Assembly: GCA_013399855.1 (NCBI GenBank)
Contig: VXAY01006159.1
Coordinates: forward strand, 62,001 to 126,000
Origin: Oxyruncus cristatus
Lineage: Eukaryota > Chordata > Aves > Passeriformes > Cotingidae
Length of the DNA stretch: 64,000 nucleotides
Direction of reading: 5' to 3'
The translations under genes were made by a program, and so were the position numbers. This document shows positions 49,448-62,702 of this stretch, one piece after another. Position 1 is the stretch's first letter, and the number at the start of each line of letters is the position of its first letter. The notes beneath the pieces were generated by a model that was given only the letters and a program-made list of their open reading frames with translations, was not told where the DNA came from and did no database searches.

Positions 49448-50237
49448 TGTCATAGTGTTGGCAACACAGGGGGGTTGCTCCTCTGTGAAAAAAGTTTAGG
49501 GGCTACCCTGTCCTGGATACAGCCAGATCCACAATGGATCTGCCAGGGGACACAGCTGAGCCCATCAGCCACACTGGTGGCACTGCTGGGAAAGCACAGT
49601 TAAGAAAGAGAAAATGTTAGGCAGAGAGAAAGGGGGACAAAAGTAGTGTTAGAAACAGGTCTGTGAGGCCCAAGGTGAGAGAAGGAGTAGGTGCTCCAGG
49701 TGCTGAAGCAGCCTATGGAGCAGGTTGACACACTGCAGCCATGGAGGACACTGTGGTGGAGCAGCTGGATGTGAACCGAAGGAACTGTGGCCTGAAGGAA
49801 CTGGAGCAGGTTTATCCTGAAAAACTGCAGGCTGTGGGAAGGACCCATGCTGGAGCTGGGGAAAACAGAAGGAGCAGCAGAGAGGAGTTCTTATGAATCC
49901 ACCACAACCCCCATTCCCCATCCCCCTTCCGTGGCTCACCAGGAGAAAGTAGAGTAGCAGAGAATTGTTGTGCCTGGGAATAAGGGGTGGGGCAGGTATT
50001 TTTGTCATTGTCTTTGTTTCTCACCATCCAAATCCAATTTAAATAGAAAAAAAACCAAAACATTTTTTTTCCCAGGTTGAGTCTGTTTTGCCTGTGACTG
50101 ATCGATGAATGGTCTCTCCTTACCTTGACCTGTCAGCTTTGTCATTTTATCTTCTCCTCCTGTCCTGTTGAGAGGGGGAAGTGAGGGAGTGGCTGGGTGG
50201 GTGTCTGTCCCATAACCAAGGTCAATCCATCCCAACA
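49448..50237 (+). mobile_element. avian endogenous-retrovirus LTR (solo-type), plus strand
   Basis: About 790 bases of the same family as 34977-36035, in the opposite orientation and shorter or more decayed. It begins TGTCATAGTGTTGGCAACAC and ends CCAAGGTCAATCCATCCCAACA. Shared landmarks include CTGAGCCCATCAGC, several GGAGCAG-type units with CTGCAGGCTGTGGGAAGGAC, TTGAGTCTGTTTTGCC, GGTCTCTCCTTACCTTGACC and GTCCTGTTGAGAGGGGG. The polyadenylation hexamer seen in the other copy is altered here (CCAATTTAAATAG). No retroviral genes are attached and no clear target-site duplication was seen. Confidence 0.8.
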
Positions 50238-50337
50238 GACAACTAACTTTCAGAACTGATCCTGACTGAAGTACCGCAAGATCTGCATAAATTCCAAATG
50301 TAAAGGATACACAGAACAATAACACCTATAGGGTCAG

Positions 50338-50343
50338 GTAAGG
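50338..50343 (+). promoter_or_regulatory. splice-donor-like site just beyond the LTR
   Basis: GTCAG|GTAAGG lies 100 bases after the LTR 3' end in the sense orientation. An LTR-initiated transcript could splice here, but this is positional inference only. Confidence 0.15.
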
Positions 50344-52900
50344 ATGCTCAGGAAGAAAAGGTAGGAATTCTTAGAGTCATTATAAAGGTTATTTAATTAG
50401 CCTGCTCTCTATTCAGCTTTTTCAAAATGTATTTGACAAGATCCCTCCTTGGCAATAAAGTGATTATAAGTCATTAGTTGGTTCAAAGTTTCATTTGAAA
50501 CAGATAATAAAACAATACTAAGAAGATGTACTCAAGAGAGAAAGATGTTGCTGGCATTGTGGAAAAAGCAGGAGTTCTGACAACATGAAATTTTGCATAA
50601 TTTATAAATTATATAAACTCTAAGTTTAAAATTACTCAATAAAGCAAGTTGTTTCATGATCCAGTTTAAATTTTGTCATTACTTAAAAATGGTAAATTTT
50701 GCTGCATTTAACCATTATATCATTTATTTTGAAAAAACAGAAAACAAACTCCTAAAATAGTCATTTTGAAGTAAAACTAAACTACAGTTTTGTTCCAAGA
50801 ATGTTTCCATACTACTGACGTTTTTCTCCCTAATTTTCCATCCACGTATGTGTTTGTTCCATCCCAAATCTACTGAAATTCAATAAGCATACCATGCCCT
50901 TTCATCCAAGCTCAGATAAGCCTAGGCAATTGCAGTTCTTCTAACAATAAATTTAAGAACAGAAGGCTACTGTACGAGGCTGCAAGTTTGTTAGAAATTA
51001 GGAGTGGGGATCAAGGAATTAGTTTAGGATAGTCTACAAATAAAAAAGTCAGCATTTTAATAGCTGGAAGTGCATTAACAACTGCATGAAGTAACCAGAA
51101 ATGAGAAGGATAGAAGAAACAAGCAGTTGGAATTGCTCCAGCAAAGTTAAGAGGTAGAGAATCCAGTGGAAAAGCCTGAGTTTTTTCCCTACTATGTTTA
51201 GCCTCCTCTGCATCATTATAAATTATATTCATTTGTATCAGAAGATAACTGATCCATAGTGCATTATCCTAATGGAAATACAAAAGCATCAAACACTGGC
51301 TACCTAATGAAGGCAAAGAAAGGTAAAACCATGCAATATTCTATGGCAGTTGTTCTTCTGAGTTTATATGATGTGGGCCAGTCACAATAATTAATTCTCA
51401 TATCAATCTTTCATTTATCCTTGACACATTTCTCACAAGTTTGTTTAAAAAAAAAAATATTTCCAACATTTTAAGGAAAATAAATTTTAAGGAAAATATT
51501 GTGTTGAGTTTATCTTGAATAAATAATCCAAATCCTCACTTAAAATTGTTCCCATTTTGACCTCTGACTTGTCAGACAATGACTAATAAGCAGACAAGCC
51601 ATCTGTGCTGCCCGAGTAATTGGCTGGCATCTAAAGGTCCCCCATCCTTTCCTATCCCGCTATGACATCTAACTTGCTTGAAGTCAAAAATCTTGGCCCC
51701 CTGAACACTTTGTGCATTAAGTCAATTAAAGCATTACCAGAACAATAAGCAGCAACCTGTAGGAACAAATAAAGACAAGTTAATTGATGAGTAGAATTTC
51801 TGAGATGGAAAAACAGTATGAAAATTTTGTATATACAGTCTCGTAACCATTTCAAGAGGTAGAGATAAACTGAAAAGCAAACTACCAATGTACTACACAG
51901 CCACTTTCCCCTCATCTTTTTTTTTTATCTTGTCTCAAAATGACTGATAAAACTATGATGAACACAATTAAAGCCACACAACATGAACCAATCCATGAAA
52001 CTTGATATCCTGAAGGCAGTACAGCATGTCTGAACAAGAAAATGGTGAAGGCTAAAAAGTTGATCTAATTGCAACACTTATGACCATTAAGTTATTTATG
52101 TTGTAGATATTTACAAAACTTTAAACATGTAATCTAAGAAAATATTTTTTTCCCTGGAAAATGACTGAGATGGCTGGTGATAAGAAATTAAAATGAACTA
52201 TATAGAAGTGAACGTATGGTATCATTTGATGCAACTCAGCTATTGAAATTGCCTTAGCATTGTTAGCAGTTAAAAACCACTTTTCTTAAATGATCAACAT
52301 GTATTTCCAGAACTATTTTGGGTAATATGCGCAGCTAAGAATAATGCTGAAATTCTGCTTTGAAGCAGTTCAGGAAAAAAATATCTGGATAGTCATTTCC
52401 TAAGTGTCAGCAGGGTCTTGGCTGATTAGAAGGCTGCACACTGCAAAAATTGCCACGTACAGAAACTGTAAATTGGGCTCCAATTCCCAGGAAATGTAAC
52501 CAGAACCACATTCTGCACTGGTTCGCATTCAGTTGATTATATGGGAGAAACATAGGACAGGATATCTGTATATGCAACACACTAAACACATTACAGGTTT
52601 CTTGCACTTTATTCCTCCCTTTTATACTGTTCTTTGACAATGACCACTTTTGAAACAATATTTAATTTGTGAAGCATACAACTCTATAAAAACAATGCCA
52701 CTGATTTGAAGTGATTTTGGATCAAACTTGTGAGATAATCCTATCTCAACCTTGAGCTGGCCCTGTTCCTGTTCATTATATACTCAGCTCTGGCTTAACC
52801 CTTTCATGTTAGTGGAAGATTATCCATCTCAACAAGCCAAAGGCAGAGGTTTAGTTCTTTTGCTTTACATGAGTTATTACCAAAAAACCCTAAAGAAGGC
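50344..52900. other. unique AT-rich sequence, nothing assigned
   Basis: No recognised repeat or gene. Short frames are unsupported. Confidence 0.45.
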
Positions 52901-52912
52901 CCCAACCAAACT

Positions 52913-52937
52913 AAACCAACCAACCAACCAACCAAAA
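52913..52937. repeat. (AACC)n microsatellite followed by A-rich tract
   Basis: Five or so CCAA units with flanking variants, then an A14 run and A-rich sequence to 52970, directly before a gap. Confidence 0.88.
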
Positions 52938-53004
52938 CCGCTAGAAAAAAAAAAAAAACAAAATAAAAAAGGCCGCTAAATTCTCTGTACCTATGCTATT
53001 TCTC

Positions 53005-53088
53005 NNNNNNNNNNNNNNNNNNNNNNNNNNNNNNNNNNNNNNNNNNNNNNNNNNNNNNNNNNNNNNNNNNNNNNNNNNNNNNNNNNNN
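53005..53088. other. assembly gap (84 N)
   Basis: Run of N between an A-rich stretch on the left and a T19 run (53136-53154) with further homopolymers on the right. Base accuracy nearby may be reduced. Confidence 0.99.
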
Positions 53089-53135
53089 TCGTTATTACCA
53101 AGTACTGGAAAACCTTTGAAATGGCTAAAAAAGAC

Positions 53136-53154
53136 TTTTTTTTTTTTTTTTTTT
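53136..53154. repeat. T19 homopolymer
   Basis: Nineteen T residues then C5, followed by A8, T7 and G5 runs within 80 bases. It is consistent with low-complexity sequence near the gap. Confidence 0.9.
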
Positions 53155-53790
53155 CCCCCAGGGAAAACATTATATATAATCTTGAAAAAAAACCCCTATG
53201 GGTAGTATGGGGGAAAAACCCTCTATTTTTTTAAAAGATATATTATTGTGGTAGATTGGTGGTATTTGTGGTTTATTGTGACTCCTCTAAAAAGGGCTTA
53301 AACTGACTTCAAAACACTTCTGTACTTCATCCGCACTGAGGTCATTTAGAATCATCTGTAGTGCTTAAATTGAGGCATTTTCATATGGATTTTCATACAA
53401 AAAGCTCTTAGTATTCTTGAAAATCTTGGCTTTTCCAGCCTGGGAAAAGAGAGTAGCCACACTCTAATACGCATTGGCTAGCACCCTAACCTCTCCTAGG
53501 ACAGGAGGTGTGGGAGAGGAGGAATCCCAGATAAACAAACCCCATAATTATACACTTAACTGAGTGGGAAGCTTATTGCACAAGAAATTGAGGAGTTTTT
53601 TCCCAGGCCATTGTTAAGGTTCTTTCCCTTTGACACAGCCTGTAAAAGGGTCTCAGCATAATGGAAATGAAGCCAGAGCTGTTAGTTTCTGATGAGCCTC
53701 CTACACGCCCTAAGAAAGAACAGTAATTTTCCACATACCTTTTGTTTGTATATCCTGGAATTTTTTTACCAGACTTCTGCATCATAAGAG

Positions 53791-54325
53791 ATAAAGGAGG
53801 TGATTGTCCTGCTCACCTTGAGTACTGTGTGCAGTTTTGGGCACCACAATATAGAAAAGGCATCAAGCTTTTGGAGAGTGTCCAAAGGAGGGCCATGAAG
53901 GTGGTAAAGAGTCTGGAGGGGAAACTGTATGAAGAGTGGCTGAGGTCACTTGGTCTGGAGAAGAGGAGACTGAGGGGAGACCTCACTGTGGTCTTCAGCA
54001 TCCTTGTCAGGGGAAGCAGAGGAGCAGGTACCAACCTCCTCACTCTTGTGACCAGTGACAGGAATCAAGGAAATAGCCAGAGGTGAGTTTAGGGAGGTTT
54101 AGGTCGTTTATCAGGAAACATTTTTCACCCAGAGGGTGGCTGGGCACTGAACAGGCTCCCCAGGAAATGGTACAGAACCAAGACTGACAGAGCTCAAGAG
54201 GCATTTGGACAACGCTCTCAGGCACACGGTGTGACTCTTGGAGATGGTCCTATGCAGGGCCAAGAGTTGGACCCAATGATCCTGGTAGGTCCCTTCCAAC
54301 TCAGCATATTCTGTAATTCTATGAA
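53791..54325 (+). mobile_element. CR1 LINE 3' end, plus strand (longest copy)
   Basis: About 535 bases in consensus order: GAGTACTGTGTGCAGTTTTG, GAGAGTGTCCAAAGGAGGGC, TGGTCTGGAGAAGAGGAGAC, TGAGGGGAGACCTCACTGTG, GTGACCAGTGACAGGAATC, TTTTTCACCCAGAGGGTGGC, TGGACAACGCTCTCAGGCAC, CAGGGCCAAGAGTTGGACCC, AATGATCCTGGTAGGTCCCT, TCCAACTCAGCATATTCTG and a terminal ATTCTATGA. The first part is the decayed end of the reverse-transcriptase ORF (the 114-codon frame at 53742-54086). It is 5' truncated. It belongs to a different CR1 subfamily from the 13.8-kb copy, judged by the 3' UTR wording. Confidence 0.95.
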
Positions 54326-57300
54326 AATGTTACTACCCATAAATATATATTTCAAGTCATACAAGGGAGCTGTCAAAACTTTTGCTGTATGACGGTGTCT
54401 TCAGAACTAAACAAGTCTCTGGGTTTAGTGTTAAGAGCCACTTGTGTTGTTGTAAGCGAGGTGTGGTGAATGCCACAGTTCTGAGGGTGCCCGTGGTGCC
54501 TTGTGCCTGCCGGTTTTGCTGTGCTCCATGCCACAGATCCTACGGATCCGCCACCAGTCACACCTCCCATGCCAGCCTATCGCCTTCTGATGGAGACAAC
54601 TGGCATATTCTCATCTTCCCAAATACTGATGCAAGTCCTTCTTGCCCTTGCTTCTTACGCTTGCAGACACCTGCATGTCAGAATGAGAATACCATAAAGA
54701 TGCGTATATGCATACACCGGTATATAAATGTAATCTCTATAAAAGCACCAGGGCAATTGCCTTTTATTCAGCTTTCAACGGGAGTTCCGTAGTGTAGTTG
54801 CAAACATACTGCTCTTGGCAGTGCAAAAAATATGTCATTTGGATTAAATATTTTAAAGTAGAACGTTTTGTAACTTAAATAATATTATTTTTATTCGAGA
54901 TCCCGTTTGGTTTAATGCAATTTGTCTGAGATCATGCACTAATTTCTGTTCTTAGCATAGCCTTGGGGAGATAAAAATATTAAATACAATCCTTTGTGGG
55001 TTTAAAAAATCATCTTGCCATATTTAGGGTAGATTATCACCACCCAGTGAGCTTATAGCATTCATGATTATATGTACAAGAAAAATACCAAAAGTATAAT
55101 GTAACAGGTTAGACTATATTCTATATAAGTAGCTATTGAATTGTAGCCGGTATCCCAAAATATTGTCAGGTTCTCATTTTCTTAACAGTTGGAGTCTTTT
55201 GGGCAAGTAAGCTGCTTTCTTACATCTAGCAAAAGTTATTGCAGTAAGTTGTTAAATTGAAAGTTTAATTTAAGTTGCTAAATTGAAAAGCTCTGTTAAT
55301 TCAAAGTGTAAAATATAGAGTAGTCCAAAAGTATGGATGAGGAGTCAATTACACATAAAAGGACTGTCAAGTAAGGAACCCATACAGATAGTTTGATGTT
55401 TACAAATTGGATCTTAATATAATATGGCATTTTGCCTTCATTTTCCATCTTTATTGCCTTCGAGTTAAAGTGGTGACTGGATTCCCAATGTTATAAATGC
55501 AAGCCAAATACCTTCTGGAGAACTTATTTTTGACAAATTTATAAGAAACCTGTTGAAAAATTACCTCAAATCTCCACCTTCTGTTTAACCCTCTGTTTAA
55601 CATTTATATCTCTCCAGAGAAACTTAACAACAGAAAGAGTATTGGTAATTCTTTCTGCCAATCTATCAAAGTCTTGGGTTTCGTCTATAAAATGAAAATA
55701 CCAGGCTTTTTGCACAGTTTCTAAACATATTAGAATGACTCCATGTGTTTTATGAGTTTCTTGTTTGCTTCTGACTGGTAAAATCCAAAACAAACTGACT
55801 TTTAATTGTAACCCTGAAACTTAGAAATGGAAAGTAGAAAAATAAATGAAAAAAATCATCTATTGAAGAAAGCTGAGGGCAATTCTAAAGTTCAAGAAGC
55901 TTTTCAAAAAGGTAAAATGAATGTAATCTTTATGAGAAATGTCAATTTTATTCTGGGCAACTGCAGTTAAAACATGAGGGGTGTAGCTGGAAGAGTTAAG
56001 AGCCATACGCTAAAAAAAAACTGCAAGAAGAAAATAATAATATGGGGAAAGGTTAACATCTTGACATTAAATTATGGGTTTTAATAAAAATTATGACATA
56101 CTTTTATATGATCAGGCATAACTGGCTACTATAGCAGATAATGAAATTAAAATGAAAAGACTTGTTTCATCTGTCAGTATCTGGTTGCAGCAGAGCTTGG
56201 CAAGAAACTTAATCGCGTGGGTCTTTGAACTGAGTTAAGTTCCTGAGTGAAATAAACCATTTCTGCTCTTAAAGTCTCTGTTCTAGAGGTAAAAGTATCG
56301 TCTTCAGGCTGGTTTGTTTTGTTCAGTAGTACAGAAAACTTTATTCCGAGTTCCAGAGTAAACCACACTTTTTATGATCTCTTCTATAGGTTTGTTAATT
56401 TCTCGTTTTCATTACTAAAATTATCGAATTCATGTATGATTAAGTGCAATGCAGTCCTTAAACCATATAAGTCCATCTTCTATGACTTGCAGTTTAGATA
56501 GTTTTTACTTTGGAAAAATGGTTTTCTAGAAAAATATGGCATTAGTGCAATCGGTAACAGCAGTTTTATAGATTATTTTTTTTTTGTTAAGTCTTTAAAA
56601 GAGCCTTTGTTTTCTTTTGTTTTCAAAATTGACTAAATAGATTAAGCCAATGGGACCTAAGTTCCTAACTTGTTAAAGATCCTTGAAAATCTCCCTTGGT
56701 GTTCCTCAAAATCATTATACGCTTAAATTCCTTTGGGAACCTGAATAATGCTTTTTACAAACAACTATATATGACTGATTTGATGTATAGGCAAAGTCTC
56801 AGTGCACCTTATGTATAAAGTGGTTTTCATAAGCATGTTTGGGAAAAGCTATGCCTTTAAAATCTCCTGTATTTTTAAAAATTGTTCCTCAACTTTCTTG
56901 TTGCTGTGAAATTTTTACAAAGAAGCTTTGTATTAGTGAAGCTCATCTTTCCATTGGCAGGGAAATAACTATAAACTGGTATTAGGCACACTCCTTCCAC
57001 TGAGCAGATTTCCTGTTTATACTACTGAACCCATAGTCAAGATCTTGTTTTTAATAAACACTTAGAAAACTAGAAGGCAAAAATATTTTTCCCTGTGTAT
57101 CATGTATATAAAATATATAAAAATATAAAAATATACACTTCTCCTTCTTGTTACAGATCATTGAACCAAATTGTGGTCTCTAGTTTTGTAACATTATGAT
57201 ATCATGAAGACTTTCACTCAGTGAAAAAAAAATTGAGCTATTTGACTTTACCTGTATATTTGTGGTTTGTTAAACCAGGTTTGCCAATTCATTCTTAGCA

Positions 57301-57657
57301 AATAATTATTAAGTATATTTTAAGCATTGACAATGGCCTTATCACAATATATGCATTAGACGTATAGTATCATATCATAACTTCAGTAGGAATTACTTCT
57401 GATATGTCAAAACATTTTCCCAAAGGACTAGTGTCTGCAGGTTTTCAACATTTTGTTCAAATAATACTCTTATTGACTTCCATGAAACTTATAGTAAATC
57501 CTTTTCTCTGCAGTATTGTCCTGTATTTTGCAACTGGACCTGGCTTGCTTAAGGTCTGAAAGCTGCAAGAATTGATGCTGAGGCTCAAAGAGCAGAACTC
57601 TAGGAAAGGTGAAGAGGAAAGCAGAGCCAGAAGTCAGCTGAATCCTTTTTTTTCCAG
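54326..57657. other. unique AT-rich sequence, nothing firm
   Basis: A 136-codon plus frame at 54382-54792 begins just after the CR1 and is Cys/Pro/Ser-rich without a recognised motif. TA/A-rich low complexity occurs at 57105-57136. No other repeat is recognised. Confidence 0.4.
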
Positions 57658-57803
57658 GAACTTACAGATAAGGCAGCAGATGTGTGAAACACCTCCAAAA
57701 CCAGTGAATCTTAATGTCCATTTCAAATTATCAAACAATCCATTCTGTCATTACCTGCGACGCCGTGAAAATACAAGAAACGAAGGGTGGGTGACGATGA
57801 CAG
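57658..57803 (+). other. candidate coding exon, plus strand
   Basis: Acceptor AATCCTTTTTTTTCCAG and donor ATGACAG|GTGAGT are both close to consensus. The 146 bases are open in the frame entering at phase 2 and leaving at phase 1 (48 residues starting NLQIRQQMCETPPKPVN and ending NEGWVTMT). The segment has several CpGs (CTGCGACGCCGTG, AACGAAGG, TGACGATG) in CpG-poor surroundings, which can mark a conserved exon or element. The same frame stays open from 57572 to 57991. No domain is recognised. Confidence 0.33.
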
Positions 57804-60800
57804 GTGAGTCCTGTGAGAATAAGTCGCTCTCTCAGCGTTCTGCCAAGATCCCAAAAAACCAGCCAGATTGTGGGAGCTGCAGGCTGTCTGCTTTGGAGGT
57901 GACAGGTACCCTGAAGAGGACAAAGTCGAACACTGCAGCACATGTAGGCCGGAGGTATGACATTGCTGGAGATATCGTATGCGTTGTGTGACTCTGACAG
58001 CCTCAGTGACAGCACGCTGGAGAACAGAAATTATGGGTGTGCACACGCGTTTCTTTTGGGGAAAATTTCCAGCAGTAGTCACTCATGTTTAATAAGGAGA
58101 TAATTCAACTTACTGTAGAGGTCTCTCTTCTCCACTTTACAAATAACTAGTAATTATATGCTTGCATAATTTTTCTTTCCAGCCAGGAGATACTTAAATG
58201 TGAATTATTTCTTTCTACATTTTTGTTTAGTAAAACAAATAAACAAACAAAAAAAAAAATTGAGTTTTGCAGGTTTGAAAAATAACCTCCCTAAAAGAAA
58301 AATATTAAATGTCTCTATTAACTGCAGGATGATAAATAATTTTTATGTCAGAAGATATTTCTATCCAAAACACCTCTTGAGAAATAACTTTTTGAAAAGA
58401 AAAAAGTACTAGGAAGTGCTAGGACAACATAATCAAAATGCTCCAAGTTCTTTATGATCATCCTGATTATACAGAGGTGATGATGAGAGTCCAAGAATTA
58501 GCAGAGGAAGCTAAACAGTAAAACAAGGCTTTGTTATGCCCTGCTACTTTTGCATTATTTACTTCTGGAATCAAGAGAAAGATAATCATAAATGGGCGTA
58601 ACCCACTTGAATGACCTTCACTTTGCTGATGACATTAATCAGTAACAGAAATGCCTGGTTTTGTTAAAAAAAAGGCAAAAGAAATGCATGCCTGTTAATG
58701 ATCCAGGAATATTGCTTTAAACTTCAGTCTTTTTACTCACCTAGAAAATTACAGGAGCTACAATAGTGACATCAGGCATAATATGGTCTTTAAGAACAAA
58801 TGTCCTTTAAAAGCTTGAAATATTTTTGGCTACAGAAGCGTGATCAACACTGACACAATAAAAACAATTTCCAGCACCTCCTCTCCTTTAGAGATATTTC
58901 TGAAACATGGCAAAAATGCATTTCCTAGAATGCATTGATCTTATCAGGAATTACAATAAATTGGAAAGAATATACTCTGTCTTCTAGAAGTCTGAGGAGC
59001 GCAGACAAACTGAACCCGTCAGACGTGAAGCATGAACACAGTTAGACAGCAAATTCCACAACAGTTTCAACCTAAAAAGAAAATAATAAGGAGGCTTACT
59101 GAAATCACAGATAGAATAGTAATTAAAAAGCCTTCATCATCATCAGGAGGATCATATTTCCAAGGCCAGGATACCCAGTGACTTGTGGTGAACAGTTTTG
59201 AGGGAGTGAAAGGTGAAGACAGACATATTAAAAGCATTGCAGGCATTTTTGTTTTCAACAGGATAAAAGGAGGTCTCTCCAGTGTGGATTACATTTTTAC
59301 CTCCAAGCATTGATCTCTCCTCACAGTGTGAACAAGAACAGAGGTTAAAAAAATAGCACCTCTAATATCACAAATAAAGCGTGATAGTTTGTTAATTACT
59401 GAATATATAAATGAATGCATGTAATAGGAATTGCAGAATAAAATGGTTATTTTGCAGTCTGAAACTGTCAACAGGATTTTGGAGGTTATTTTCTCAAGTG
59501 ATCAATAGCAAACCAAATGTTCCCGTGACAACTACCATGTGGCAGATGCAGTACTTTGTGTAATCTTTGGGTTAAGTGGACTTTTTTAGTACTCATTCAG
59601 TTTAAAAGCCTCTTTCACTACCTTGTCCTCTCTCTAAAAAGCTTTAAAACAAGAGGAGAAAGCATAAAGTCTATTTTTTTTTGTGCAATTAAGGCAACCA
59701 TCTTGATGGGGTGTTCGTCTACAAATCTAAACTCTAATGCCAGCCTGATTCTTTGGGTTGAAGAGTCAGAATTGAGTGGGACGTGGGAACAGACCACTGT
59801 CTGTAAAAAGCAGCAATGTTCAAAAACTGGTGAAGTTTAACCACACCATCATGTTACAAAACTTGAGCTCAAGGTGGTCCTTTGGAACAGCCTGACCCTG
59901 TGGGAGATTTCAAGGTGCACACACACGGTGACTTGCACGGCGTGGGAGAGACTGAGGCCCTTCTGGCCCTCCTGAAGGTGAACCCGTTTGAGCGTCGTGT
60001 CTGCACACAAACTTAACTGCAGAGGGACTTGGGTCCGCGGTGGACATTTTTCATTACCATAAGAAGAATGCACAACTTGAAAAACAATAAAAAGTTATGG
60101 ATAACATGCAAGGCAAGAGCCATTCGTGAAGAATCAGTGGATGCTTGATACTGGGGCTCTATCTGTGTCCCATCTAAACCAGCAGGAGAATTGTAATTGG
60201 CACATAAATGAAAGAGAAACAGTTATGAGAACTGTGTAAGGGAAAGAAAGCAAAAGAGAAAAATTATACTGTTAGAAACTCTCATTTTAATAAGAATATG
60301 CAAAGTTTTGGAAACAGAATTGGGCTTCTGGCAGGGCAGTCAGCAGGCTGAATTTAAATGTTAAGTTTGATCTGTAGTGCAGAAAGCATTTGGTAATAAA
60401 GGTTAGATACAATTTTTTGCAGCAACTGTCCTATCACACGGTGTGATTTATTTCCCAATTAGTTTACAACCCTGTAGCTAGTCCATCTTACAAACAATTA
60501 GCTGAGAGATTTTCTTAACCCATCATTTGATATGAGGACAATAATTTCTATCTTTTCTTGCTCCTGTTCTTTTCCTTTCTTCTCCACCCCCCTGTTTGCA
60601 GCTTAAGAACAAAACCTAAAAGGTAAAAACATCGCAAGTTCTTGACCGGTGTTAAAGAACACAAATTACCAAATATTAGCCCTGTTCTCCAAAGCACTAT
60701 TATTTTTCAGGTTACGACATCTGTGATTGATGCATGTTATATAAGTACATTTTGTGCAGATACAAAATTTATGGTGCTAATAATGGAAAAAACCCTGATT

Positions 60801-62702
60801 CAGTACTTTATGTGGGTCTGAGAGACATGAAGAACAGCATTATATCCTTTAAGCCAAATTAATCTCTTCCATTGTTCTCTCATCAATAGGACACTGATGT
60901 TTCAAAATCACATAGTCTACATTTTAATGGTATTGTACTGTATGTGTTGTACAACAGCTGTTTGGCATTATTTAAGGAGAGGAACATTTCTGCAAACACA
61001 TAGAAGACATCACAAAATAAACTTTCAGAAGAAATTGCTTTAGGCTGAAACCTGACACAGGGAAATAAACTTACCCGCAGTAAAACAAATTTAGTAGGCA
61101 TTTCACTCTGGATAAATTTGGTCTTATGTTTTAAGATGAGAGCAAGAGTTACTGTAACTTAAAAATTAAATACAGCTCTTGACAGAATATAGGAAAGTGG
61201 GAATAGAGATGGTTCGTGACGACATCTTTTGCCAAAACACACTCAAGAGGGAATAGGCACTACCTGTGATGTGCCAACTGCTGATTCCGTAGGCAAAGAC
61301 TAAGTGCAAGGCAGTCATAACCTTCCACAGTCAAGGTCACAATTTGATTTCTGTTCAGAACTGACTGGCATCATCAGAAGTACACATTGTCAAATCAAGT
61401 TCCTTAAGAATATATTGTTCTGATCAAGGGGCAAAAATAAACTTTTAGGAAAGAATTAACAAAATCATGAAATGAGAACGGCTTTTAAAGCTACTGATAA
61501 TTATTCAAATATATTTTGGGACAGAGATAAAAATAAAACTTGGGCACAATTGCTGATGCAATTTGGTAATTAGAGTTTCTTCATCTTCACTAGAAGACTT
61601 TTCCTGATACATCCTGAGCAATCATTTGTGGGTTTATTTAATAAAATTCCATTAGTAACACACTACCATCCTGTGATCAAAGTTCATTATTATTAGGTGC
61701 AAACCATGTTTTGTGAGTCAGGGTTGGCTGCAAAACAGAAGTTCCAAGTTTAAACTAGTCCTCCTGCATGTTGCCAATAACTATACAAAAAATGTTGTGA
61801 CTACAGTTGATATTGAAATAAAGAAAAACAGTTTGTGGGTTCTCTAATTAATAGACTATTTTGTGTTGATTCACTTATATCGACAGTGCTACTCATTGTG
61901 CACCTCTTAGTTGCAGAAAGTTCTTAAGAAAATAGTTCCTCATCTTTAAGCATAAATAGCAGACTATATGGATTTTGAGTGTGTATATATATACACACAC
62001 ACACAGTGGTCAAAAATTTATCATAAATCTTTAAGAAAATGCTTTCTTTTAGTGACTCCTCTCTTGAAAGACAAATGAGCCAAAACAGCCAATATCCTGA
62101 TAGACGGGAACTTTCATTTTAACGAGTTAAAATACACCTTTGGCTTCCTTAATTTTTTCTTTATACTCTGCAAAATATTTTAAGTTACAAATGGCCAGTA
62201 CAATCACAATTCCTACTACATGATACACTGTAACATCTCCCTTGGAGTTCTGCAATCTGCAATGTCAGTAACCTCTAAATAAGGTGTTTAATCTGATTAG
62301 GGGCAGATGAAGAAAGCACTGACATGACAGAATTAGTCTAGCCTCTTAATTATCCATGGATTATGGCACTTGTCTCTCCAAAGTAGTACTATAAGTGAAA
62401 GTGGATGTGTTAAGGAAACAGGTAACTTCTAAGCAAAGCAAAGTTGCACTGCACAGTATTATCACCTCCATGTAGAGTTCTATGACAGTAAAATAATGCT
62501 ACTAGCACAATCAAATCACTGTTAACCAAAAGAAAGGCATGGATAGTTAAATTAGGAATTTAAGCAGAGCTTGGAGGAAAAGGCAGCACACAAAACTTAA
62601 CGGTAGTGACCTTAAGAGGCAATTATAACAAGAATGAGGCTTATCACAACTTTTTCTCTGTTTCTCTCTGCCTTCTCCTTCCTACCCACCCTCTGTCCCC
62701 AG
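57804..62702. other. unique AT-rich sequence, nothing firm
   Basis: Ordinary AT-rich DNA. A small GC-richer, CpG-bearing patch at about 59860-60050 has no recognised feature. A palindromic GTGTATATATATACAC joined to (CA)n lies at 61979-62005. Confidence 0.4.
61979..62005. repeat. TA/CA microsatellite with palindrome
   Basis: GTGTATATATATACAC is a perfect palindrome continued by four CA units. Confidence 0.9.

Noticed and set aside
53742..54086. A 114-codon plus-strand frame
   Set aside because: It is the decayed C-terminal end of the CR1 reverse-transcriptase ORF, part of the transposon.
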